A DNA stretch of 32,155 bases. Origin: an uncultured Porphyromonadaceae bacterium (GTDB taxonomy: Bacteria; Bacteroidota; Bacteroidia; Bacteroidales; Muribaculaceae). The stretch covers positions 1 to 32,155 of the forward strand of contig CAMTMX010000038.1 of NCBI GenBank assembly GCA_947073495.1. Direction: 5' to 3'. Within the stretch, counting starts at the first letter, position 1, and each line of letters begins with the position of its first letter. Below are positions 25,758-32,155 of this stretch, one piece after another. The position numbers and the translations under genes were made by a program. The notes beneath the pieces were generated by a model that worked only from the letters and a program-made list of their open reading frames with translations, was not told the DNA's origin and ran no database searches.

Positions 25758-25783
25758 TTCAACTTTCGCATGCGAAAGTTGAA
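25758..25783. repeat. Perfect 26-bp palindrome of the TCAACTTTCGC family
   Basis: TTCAACTTTCGCA and its exact complement form a 26-bp perfect palindrome between the small gene at 25797 and the DUF5106 gene. Related hairpins occur at 22075-22098 and, degenerate, at about 11334-11358, with half-copies at 8301-8316 and 9310-9320. Confidence 0.8.
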
Positions 25784-25796
25784 TAACCTTACTGTT

Positions 25797-25985
25797 TCAT
25801 TGAGGATTATTGGCATTCAGACGACGCAGAGCCTCTTCCGCACTGATATGAACAGGCATTCCATTCTCATCAGCCACGACCACTGTCTCACCGAGTTTTA
25901 CCTTACGCTCAAACAGTTCACGCTGCGCTTTTATAATCCCTTCTCTAATCTGCGCAAACAATTTTATTTGTTCCTGCTCTGACAT
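25797..25985 (-). CDS. Small protein partnered with the zeta-toxin-like gene
   Basis: The 62-residue soluble protein (MSEQEQIKLFAQIREG...) has a predicted helical N-terminal half and a short beta segment (TVVVADENGMPVHI). Its start overlaps the last 22 nt of the kinase gene, so the two are translationally linked. By position it could be an antitoxin or a cofactor; the order is kinase first. I do not recognise the family. Confidence 0.72.
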   Translation of the reverse strand: MSEQEQIKLFAQIREGIIKAQRELFERKVKLGETVVVADENGMPVHISAEEALRRLNANNPQ

Positions 25986-26536
25986 ATATTTTTTATTGAA
26001 TTAAATTTATCAGAATCAACAATTATATTCCGTTCAACAATTACTTTGGAATCCTCATTGTTATCATACATGGACCAAAAATCTACAATCGGCACAAATA
26101 TATCAAATAGATTTTGGATCCCCGCCCAATAACGTCTATGAATGATATCTTTTGGAATGTTGTGACCACCCGATGCCACCCGGGTAGCAACACGCTCTTC
26201 TGCCATTCCGGGAGAAGGCAACCAAAAAAACAGCAAAATAACAGTATATCCACACTCCTTAGCCCTGATGACAAGTTTTTTATAACTTCTCGTGGCAAGT
26301 GTGGTTTCTATTGCAAAAGTAACATGCTGTGAAATCAAAAAATCAATACGGTTAAGCATCAATTTACCAGCCTCGATTGCTACCTCCTCAGGATTAAAAG
26401 GAGATAAACCTTTAGCTATTTCATCGGCATTTACAAATTCCCGACAATCTAAAACATCAGGCAACACTGTCATGGAAGCAGTTGTTTTCCCTGCTCCATT
26501 ACAACCTGCAATAATATATAGCCTTGGATTGTCCAT
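25964..26536 (-). CDS. Zeta-toxin-like P-loop kinase
   Basis: The 190-residue protein has a Walker A motif GCNGAGKTT (11-19), then FVNADEIAKGLSPF and FAIETTLATRSY, the substrate-site segments of the zeta toxin/COG4185 family. Members phosphorylate small molecules such as UDP-N-acetylglucosamine or are of unknown function; the substrate here is not known. It is shorter than classical zeta toxins. TACCTTTG, a -7 box, lies about 21 nt upstream. The downstream 62-residue gene overlaps its 3' end. Confidence 0.88.
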   Translation of the reverse strand: MDNPRLYIIAGCNGAGKTTASMTVLPDVLDCREFVNADEIAKGLSPFNPEEVAIEAGKLMLNRIDFLISQHVTFAIETTLATRSYKKLVIRAKECGYTVILLFFWLPSPGMAEERVATRVASGGHNIPKDIIHRRYWAGIQNLFDIFVPIVDFWSMYDNNEDSKVIVERNIIVDSDKFNSIKNICQSRNK

Positions 26537-26557
26537 ATGTTACTCCAATCAGTATCG

Positions 26558-26565
26558 CAAAGGTA
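26558..26565 (-). promoter_or_regulatory. -7 box upstream of the zeta-toxin-like gene
   Basis: The minus strand reads TACCTTTG, matching TAnnTTTG, 21 nt before the ATG. No TTG-type -33 box is seen at the usual distance. Confidence 0.5.
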
Positions 26566-26597
26566 CAAATTAAATTAATATAAACCTAATTCAACTT

Positions 26598-27956
26598 TTA
26601 TTCCTGCAGTCCGGAGGGATGTTTCGGAAGTGTGAGGTAGAGGAAAAGCCATCCGAGGAACCCCGCAAGGAAAGAGCCCACGAGAATACCGAGTTTCGCA
26701 TTGTTGAGAAGTTGCGACAGATAGGGATCGCCTGTACCGAACGACAGGTTGGCGATAAAGAGCGACACAGTAAAGCCGATGCCACCCAACATTGATATGG
26801 CCGCCAATTGCTTATAATTGCAATCTTCAGGCATAGGCGCCCATTTCAATTTAATGCATATCCACGTGAATAGGAATATTCCGAGAAACTTCCCCAAAAC
26901 CAATCCTAAAATAATAGCCGGAGCCACCCCATTGAAAAGGGCGCTTAATTGTAGATCACCGAAATATATTCCGGCATTGGCAAATGCAAACAGCGGCACA
27001 ATCATATAATTAACTACGGGATGGAGAGAATCCTCCATGTCTTGCAACGGTGAAATCACCTTGTCTGATGCTGATTCTATCTCTTTCAGCCAGTTCATCT
27101 GGTCCTTAGTCAGAATTGTGCGTGATGTGAGCCGTTCCTCATCCTCATGCGAGAAATAACTGATGTTCTGTCTGATTGTTTTCACATATTTGCGCGGAGC
27201 ATACACAGGTTTCGCCGGTACACAAAAAGCGATCAACACACCGGCTATCGTTGGATGTATACCTGCATTTAGGAAAAGGAACCATATGAAGGCTCCGATT
27301 CCTAAATAAAACACCTTACTTTGTATCGACATTCTCCCTCCTAACGCAAGGATTCCAAGCAATACTGCAGCGACAAGCAGCATCCAATAATTTATATGGG
27401 TGCTATAAAATATAGCTATGACCAAAATACCCCCAATGTCGTCGACTACCGCAAGTGTGGTCAGAAAAATTTTAAGGCTTATCGGCACCCGGCTGCCCAA
27501 CATGGCAAGCACTCCCAAAGAAAAAGCTATGTCGGTTGCCATCGGAACAGCTGCACCTCCGATGTAGTCCGAGTCATGCCCCATTATGAAAAAAATCAAT
27601 ACGGGCACACCCATTCCACCGATAGCCGCAACTATCGGAAGAAGCGCTTGCCGGAACGAAGACAGTTCCCCTACAAGAACCTCCCTCTTTATCTCCAATC
27701 CGACAGAAAAGAAAAACACAGCCATTAGCGCATCGTTTATAAAAGCCATGATGCTCATTGGCTCTCCATGATGGCTAAACAGATTGAAATCCCCTATCTG
27801 CAACGCCATTTCATGAGTCCACAATGAATTATAGAAATCATGAAGAAACGGAAGATTCACCACCAATAAGGCAAGACCGGTTGCCACTAATAACACATTT
27901 CCTCCATTAGTGAGGTTTCTTAGTGTCTTCCTCGCCGTATAAAACACGTTAGCCAT
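26598..27956 (-). CDS. nhaA: Na+/H+ antiporter NhaA
   Basis: NhaA exchanges protons for cytoplasmic Na+ and supports pH and salt homeostasis in the inner membrane. The 452-residue protein has about twelve hydrophobic segments. The functional aspartates are present: D142 (PMATDIAFSLG) and the D172-D173 pair (AVVDDIGG), equivalent to D133, D163 and D164 of E. coli NhaA. Compared with the 388-residue E. coli protein it has a hydrophilic insertion around 255-305 (HEDEERLTSRTI). Three 21-bp direct repeats lie directly upstream of the ATG and may regulate it. Confidence 0.96.
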   Translation of the reverse strand: MANVFYTARKTLRNLTNGGNVLLVATGLALLVVNLPFLHDFYNSLWTHEMALQIGDFNLFSHHGEPMSIMAFINDALMAVFFFSVGLEIKREVLVGELSSFRQALLPIVAAIGGMGVPVLIFFIMGHDSDYIGGAAVPMATDIAFSLGVLAMLGSRVPISLKIFLTTLAVVDDIGGILVIAIFYSTHINYWMLLVAAVLLGILALGGRMSIQSKVFYLGIGAFIWFLFLNAGIHPTIAGVLIAFCVPAKPVYAPRKYVKTIRQNISYFSHEDEERLTSRTILTKDQMNWLKEIESASDKVISPLQDMEDSLHPVVNYMIVPLFAFANAGIYFGDLQLSALFNGVAPAIILGLVLGKFLGIFLFTWICIKLKWAPMPEDCNYKQLAAISMLGGIGFTVSLFIANLSFGTGDPYLSQLLNNAKLGILVGSFLAGFLGWLFLYLTLPKHPSGLQE

Positions 27957-27967
27957 AGCAAATCAAG

Positions 27968-28031
27968 AATAAGGTGTAGATCTATAATAATAAGGTGTAG
28001 ATCTATAATAATAAGGTGTATGATCTATAAT
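27968..28031. repeat. Three tandem 21-bp repeats upstream of nhaA
   Basis: The unit AATAAGGTGTAGATCTATAA plus T occurs at 27968-27988 and 27989-28009 exactly, and at 28010-28031 with one inserted T. The array ends 11 bp before the nhaA ATG (27956). No spacers separate the units. The 21-bp period equals two helical turns, so all units face the same side of the DNA. Confidence 0.85.
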
Positions 28032-28088
28032 AAAAAAGTAACGCCACTTATACAGACATATCGGCACGACAATCCATACAAGTGGCGT
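28032..28088 (-). terminator. Likely terminator of bcp
   Basis: ACGCCACTT (28041-28049) pairs with AAGTGGCGT (28080-28088) across a 30-nt loop; on the minus strand it is followed by TACTTTTTT. It begins 17 nt past the bcp stop codon. Confidence 0.6.
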
Positions 28089-28105
28089 ATATTCCCCGGG
28101 GGTTG

Positions 28106-28585
28106 TCAGCTCGGATTGATCGCCCCTCTTCCGTCAAGAAGTTTGAACAGCTGTTCGCCGGCAAGTTTCGTGTTCACCTTGTTGACAACATCCGTGACAG
28201 TCCCGTCATGGTCACATACAAATGTCGTGCGCACTATTCCCATATATTCCCTGCCAGCCATCTTCTTCAATTGCCACACTCCGGCAGCCTGGCAAAGAGA
28301 GGTGTCAGTGTCAGCGACAAGAGGGAACGGCAAGCAATGTTTGTCAATAAATTTTTTATGGCTCGGTTCGGAATCCTTGCTCACCCCGATCACCTGATAA
28401 CCCATCTTCAGAAAAGTGTCGTAATTATTCCTGAAACTGATAGCCTCAGCCGTGCATCCCGGAGTGTTGTCCTTGGGATAGAAATATATGATAAACTTCA
28501 TGTTTTCAGGAAACGAAGACAGTTTGATTTCATTTCCATTAGCATCTTTCCCGAGAATATCGGGCATCTTGTCACCAATGTTCAT
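28106..28585 (-). CDS. bcp: Thioredoxin-dependent thiol peroxidase (Bcp/PrxQ)
   Basis: This peroxiredoxin of 159 residues reduces hydrogen peroxide and organic peroxides in the cytoplasm. The peroxidatic Cys is C44 in FYPKDNTPGCT. The resolving Cys found five residues later in E. coli Bcp is replaced by Ile here. C84 (DKHCLPF) sits where the second PrxQ subtype has its resolving Cys, so a C44-C84 disulfide is plausible. It lies between lepA and nhaA on the same strand and has its own terminator. Confidence 0.94.
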   Translation of the reverse strand: MNIGDKMPDILGKDANGNEIKLSSFPENMKFIIYFYPKDNTPGCTAEAISFRNNYDTFLKMGYQVIGVSKDSEPSHKKFIDKHCLPFPLVADTDTSLCQAAGVWQLKKMAGREYMGIVRTTFVCDHDGTVTDVVNKVNTKLAGEQLFKLLDGRGAINPS

Positions 28586-28645
28586 AACTTTATAAGTTGA
28601 TGATTTAATAATATTTCAAACTAAAGCAATTCATAATTTATACAT

Positions 28646-28693
28646 CAATGAGCAATTACTAATTACTAATTTCTAATTACTAATTGCTCATTG
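28646..28693. repeat. Extragenic palindrome between lepA and bcp
   Basis: CAATGAGCAATTA (28646-28658) and TAATTGCTCATTG (28681-28693) are perfect complements. The 22-bp centre is built of ACTAATT-type short repeats. No U-tract follows on the minus strand. Confidence 0.65.
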
Positions 28694-28743
28694 TCTATTT
28701 AACGTTTAAATTGTTAATCAAGTTTAATCAGACCGAATCAAGC

Positions 28744-30531
28744 CTAATCCAGTTTCAGAACCGCAAGGAAAGCCTTCTGAGGCACTTCTACAGACCCGAT
28801 CTGCTTCATCCTCTTCTTGCCTGCCTTCTGCTTCTCGAGAAGCTTTCTTTTTCGAGAGATATCACCGCCGTAACATTTTGCAGTCACGTCCTTACGGACA
28901 GCCTTGATAGTTTCCCTGGCTATAATCTTGGCTCCGATCGCCGCCTGGATAGCGATATCAAACTGCTGACGCGGAATCAGCTCCTTCAACTTCTCACACA
29001 TGCGTCTGCCGAATCTCACCGCATTGTCGGCATGAGTGAGTGTGGAGAGAGCATCTACGCTTTCGCCGTTAAGAAGTATATCAAGTTTCACAAGCTTGGA
29101 TTCCCGGAAATCATGCAGATGATAGTCAAAAGAGGCATACCCCTTCGAGATCGACTTAAGTTTGTCATAAAAATCTATCACAATTTCACCGAGGGGCATG
29201 TCGAAAGTGATCTCCATACGGTTTCCAGAGATATACTCCTGTTTCACAAGTTCACCTCTCTTACCGAGACAAAGGGTCATTATCGGACCGATATAGTCTG
29301 CTTGTGTTATAATAGTGGCGCGTATGTACGGCTCCTCTATATGATCTATAAGTGTGGCTTCAGGCAATCCGGAAGGATTGTGAACCTCCGTCACATTTCC
29401 CTTTTTATCGTATACCTTATAAGATACATTGGGAACCGTAGTGATCACGTCCATGTCGAATTCACGCCCAAGACGCTCCTGAATGATCTCCATGTGGAGC
29501 AAACCAAGGAAACCGCAACGGAATCCGAATCCGAGTGCCGCTGATGATTCCGGCTGGAATGTAAGCGACGCGTCGTTCAGCTGCAGTTTCTCAAGTGACG
29601 CACGCAGGTTCTCGAAATCTTCTGTCTCGATGGGATAGACTCCGGCAAACACCATCGGCTTTACTTCCTCAAAACCATCGATCGCCTTTTCACATTGCCT
29701 GGAAACATGAGTGATGGTGTCTCCCACCTTAACCTCCTTCGACGTCTTTATTCCGGATATTATATAACCCACGTTTCCCGCTGAAAGTTCCTTCTTCGGG
29801 AGCATGTCGAGTTTCAAAACTCCTATCTCATCCGCATGATATTCTTTCCCGGTGGAGACAAACTTCACAAAATCGTTTGTCTTCATAGTCCCGTTCACTA
29901 TCTTGAAATATGCAATAATACCTCTGAAGGGGTTAAAAACCGAGTCAAAGATAAGTGCCTGCAAAGGCGCTTCGGGATCACCTTCCGGCGCTGGCACCCT
30001 CTCCACGATAGCCTTAAGCACATCGTCGATACCCATACCTGTCTTTCCGCTGGCGCGTATCACATCTTCAGGGTCACATCCGAGAAGATCCACAATCTGA
30101 TCTTCAACCTCATCGGGCTTGGCGCTGTCAAGGTCGCACTTATTTATGACAGGAATAATCTCCAGGTCATTCTCTATAGCCATATACAGATTGGAAATAG
30201 TCTGAGCCTGGATCCCCTGAGAAGCATCGACTATAAGAAGCGCACCCTCACATGCTGCGATCGATCGCGACACTTCATAAGAAAAGTCGACATGCCCGGG
30301 AGTGTCTATCAGATTAAGCACGTATTTCTCTCCGTTCAGTTCATAATCCATCTGGATGGCATGACTCTTGATCGTTATGCCTCGCTCCCGTTCAAGATCC
30401 ATGTCGTCGAGCACCTGTGCCTCCATGTCTTTGGCGGCAACTGTGTTGGTGCGTTCAAGCAATCGGTCGGCAAGCGTAGATTTGCCGTGGTCGATATGCG
30501 CTATGATGCAGAAATTGCGTATATTTTTCAT
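28744..30531 (-). CDS. lepA: Elongation factor 4 (LepA)
   Basis: LepA is a ribosome-associated GTPase acting in translation initiation and back-translocation. The 595-residue length is normal. GTPase motifs are AHIDHGKS (11-18), DTPGHVDF (76-83) and NKCD (130-133). The C-terminal LepA-specific region is intact and ends near [28 protein letters not shown] -7 box lies 18 nt before the ATG. It appears to be the first gene of a short minus-strand group with bcp, although a palindrome and 158 nt separate the two. Confidence 0.98.
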   Translation of the reverse strand: MKNIRNFCIIAHIDHGKSTLADRLLERTNTVAAKDMEAQVLDDMDLERERGITIKSHAIQMDYELNGEKYVLNLIDTPGHVDFSYEVSRSIAACEGALLIVDASQGIQAQTISNLYMAIENDLEIIPVINKCDLDSAKPDEVEDQIVDLLGCDPEDVIRASGKTGMGIDDVLKAIVERVPAPEGDPEAPLQALIFDSVFNPFRGIIAYFKIVNGTMKTNDFVKFVSTGKEYHADEIGVLKLDMLPKKELSAGNVGYIISGIKTSKEVKVGDTITHVSRQCEKAIDGFEEVKPMVFAGVYPIETEDFENLRASLEKLQLNDASLTFQPESSAALGFGFRCGFLGLLHMEIIQERLGREFDMDVITTVPNVSYKVYDKKGNVTEVHNPSGLPEATLIDHIEEPYIRATIITQADYIGPIMTLCLGKRGELVKQEYISGNRMEITFDMPLGEIVIDFYDKLKSISKGYASFDYHLHDFRESKLVKLDILLNGESVDALSTLTHADNAVRFGRRMCEKLKELIPRQQFDIAIQAAIGAKIIARETIKAVRKDVTAKCYGGDISRKRKLLEKQKAGKKRMKQIGSVEVPQKAFLAVLKLD

Positions 30532-30548
30532 CTTTCCTATTTTCTACT

Positions 30549-30556
30549 GCAAAGTT
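30549..30556 (-). promoter_or_regulatory. -7 box of lepA
   Basis: The minus strand reads TAACTTTG, 18 nt before the lepA ATG, giving a leader of about 14 nt. The upstream DNA is A/T-rich without a clear -33 TTG at 20 nt. Confidence 0.6.
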
Positions 30557-30684
30557 AGCAAAAATTTTTCAAAAAAATTTATATCGTCCCCATACTCAAT
30601 CAATACTCACTAAATCAATTCGTTTGAGCATAGTACCCGTCATTGATTGCTATTATTTCATACCTACTACTTATATTTTTTCAC

Positions 30685-30724
30685 TACTATGTATTGCATA
30701 GTACTAAATTTATTTATAACTTTG
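30685..30724 (+). promoter_or_regulatory. Promoter of the TonB-dependent receptor with an operator-like palindrome
   Basis: ATTG (30693-30696), 20 nt, then TAACTTTG (30717-30724) fits the consensus promoter. A palindrome, TACTATG (30685-30691) and CATAGTA (30697-30703), is centred on the -33 box, where a bound regulator would block it. GCATAGTAC recurs at 30628-30636. The leader to the ATG is about 130 nt. Confidence 0.75.
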
Positions 30725-30862
30725 CATCGTCAATCAGAAAGGACAACGCTTCCACCTCTTATCTTACTGATGACAAACTTTCACATTCCCGCTTCATCAT
30801 CCGGATGAGGCTGCCAAAACAAAAACATTCGTAAAAACATTCCATTCAACTCTATCAAAATT

Positions 30863-32155
30863 ATGAAAACCGCTTTATTGTTAACTTCAACACTGATGCT
30901 CGCAAGCAGCTCTCCTATTTTCGCTCAGGAACTGGAGCCCGATTCAATCGAAGGATCATATTATGATCTTGAAGACCTTGTGGTCGTGGCAGATAAACCG
31001 ATTGTTCAGACTGATGGTGCGAAACTCACATATAACCTTGAAGAAGATCCCTCCTCAAAAGGAAACACCATCCTCGACGCCCTCAGAAAGGTTCCGATGG
31101 TGAGCGTCGACGGAGAAGACAAGATCCGAATTAACGGACAAGACAACTTCAAAATTTACGTCAACGGCAAGGAAGACCCGTCGCTCACGGCAAATTATAA
31201 GCATATTTTCAAAGCTATGCCTGCCGATGCTGTCGTGAAAATTGAAGTAATCACAGAGCCGGGGGCAAAATATGACGCCGAAGGCACTGCCGGAATCCTC
31301 AACCTTATCACAGTCACAAAAAATTCTACAGATGGATATTCCGGATCTGTCGAGGCAAGTTTCTCTAAAATGCAGACAGGCGGTTCTTTGTATGGAAGAA
31401 TGAAAAAAGGGAAACTCTCAATGAGTGCAAATCTGAATTATGCCAACAGCACACTCTTCCCGCAACATACCGACAACACCCCAACATCAATAAATTATGA
31501 ATCGACAGATGCGAGGTATCAAACAAACACTTTAAAACAGAGAGTGAAGTATGACTATGCCGGAGGCGGAATCAATCTTTCTTACGACCTTACCGACAAC
31601 GACCTCATCACTCTCAACGGAAACATATATACCATGCACGCATTCCTCAAAGACAACAAATCCATCTTCTCCAGTTCCACCTACAACGACAAACATGAAC
31701 TGACAGGGAAAATATCAAGATATGTAGACGCAGATGTTGTAAATACAGGAGTGACCGCAGGGACATCTTGGCAACACAATTTCAATGCCGACGGACATAA
31801 GACCATTCTTTCCTATCTCTATAACCACGGATACAATAAATTGGCAGGCGACTTCACTATGTTTGAATCCTATGGTGATATTTTGACCGATCCCTTCGAA
31901 AGAATGGACAATCGCGGCTTCAACAACGAACACACTGTGCAATTCGACTACATCAATCCTTTCGGCAGCGACCGCCTCCTCCTCGAATCAGGCGTGAAAG
32001 CCGTGTGGAGACGCAATGACGCCGATTCTTACGAAATGCGTGGCAAAGACGAGGCTTCAGCGATAGAATCTCCCGAAGACCGTTCCGATCTGACACAGAT
32101 TCAAGATATCGATGCGGCATACACATCATTTACCGGAAAATTCAACTCACTGTCA
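30863..32155 (+). CDS. TonB-dependent receptor, 5' part
   Basis: The frame is open from ATG 30863 to the window end (431 codons) and continues beyond it. A signal peptide (MKTALLLTSTLMLASSSPIF, then AQ) is followed by LEDLVVVADKP and a plug domain (about 60-150) with TILDALRKVPMVSVDG, IYVNGKEDPSL and IEVITEPGAKYDAEGTAG. Beta-barrel strands start near residue 160. There is no N-terminal carboxypeptidase-like domain, so it is not the classical SusC layout; it fits the outer-membrane beta-barrel receptor family. It imports an unknown ligand across the outer membrane using TonB energy. A consensus promoter with an operator-like palindrome lies upstream. Confidence 0.93.
   Translation, partial: MKTALLLTSTLMLASSSPIFAQELEPDSIEGSYYDLEDLVVVADKPIVQTDGAKLTYNLEEDPSSKGNTILDALRKVPMVSVDGEDKIRINGQDNFKIYVNGKEDPSLTANYKHIFKAMPADAVVKIEVITEPGAKYDAEGTAGILNLITVTKNSTDGYSGSVEASFSKMQTGGSLYGRMKKGKLSMSANLNYANSTLFPQHTDNTPTSINYESTDARYQTNTLKQRVKYDYAGGGINLSYDLTDNDLITLNGNIYTMHAFLKDNKSIFSSSTYNDKHELTGKISRYVDADVVNTGVTAGTSWQHNFNADGHKTILSYLYNHGYNKLAGDFTMFESYGDILTDPFERMDNRGFNNEHTVQFDYINPFGSDRLLLESGVKAVWRRNDADSYEMRGKDEASAIESPEDRSDLTQIQDIDAAYTSFTGKFNSLS

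Noticed and set aside
27968..28031. CRISPR array
   Set aside because: The 21-bp units are directly adjacent without spacers, and no cas gene is present.
28684..29544. 286-codon plus-strand ORF opposite lepA
   Set aside because: LepA on the other strand is intact and unmistakable; this frame has no family features. The same applies to 29836-30558 and 7648-8124 plus.

Overview
The window reads as chromosomal DNA of a gut Bacteroidales, probably Muribaculaceae (the family is inferred from gene content and repeat style; I could not run a search). The order-level evidence is strong: Bacteroidetes-type promoters (a TTG-type -33 box, about 20 nt, then TAnnTTTG), an Mfa/Fim-type fimbrial locus with DUF3575 and DUF3868 proteins, a DUF5106 lipoprotein and a TonB-dependent receptor.

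Layout. 1-950: tRNA-Cys on the minus strand with a textbook promoter, extragenic palindromes, and a second strong minus-strand promoter with no assigned gene. 1031-6876 (plus): a secreted TPR protein, then an etfB-etfA-acyl-CoA dehydrogenase operon closed by a bidirectional terminator. 6976-10953 (minus): a Gfo/Idh/MocA oxidoreductase, a PAP2 membrane phosphatase and an exported M28 peptidase. 10954-12260: 1.3 kb without a conventional gene, holding two copies of a micro-ORF/terminator cassette and one copy of a roughly 0.45 kb promoter-bearing repeat. 12261-24073 (minus): a fimbrial operon running major fimbrillin, FimB/Mfa2-like anchor, three further fimbrillin-fold lipoproteins (one cut by an in-frame TAA), a DUF3575 barrel and a DUF3868/OmpA-like protein. 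24183-24757: the second copy of the 0.45 kb repeat, whose promoter points at the fimbrillin gene. 24794-30531 (minus): DUF5106/thioredoxin-like lipoprotein, a zeta-toxin-like kinase overlapping a small protein gene, nhaA, a bcp peroxiredoxin and lepA. 30863 to the end (plus): the 5' part of a TonB-dependent receptor.

How the parts work together. EtfAB pass electrons between the acyl-CoA dehydrogenase and the redox pool; the EtfB sequence looks like the electron-bifurcating class. The fimbrial operon encodes a surface pilus: each fimbrillin-like lipoprotein has a lipobox Cys, a TR(A/S) site about 30-36 residues later and a central RN-x2-Y-x-I motif, whereas the anchor lacks the TR site. Subunits with long extensions after the RN motif are candidates for minor or tip subunits.

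The most novel-looking material is non-genic: the paired 0.45 kb elements with exactly conserved promoters on both sides of the fimbrial operon, the paired micro-ORF cassettes, and phased 21-bp repeats upstream of nhaA.
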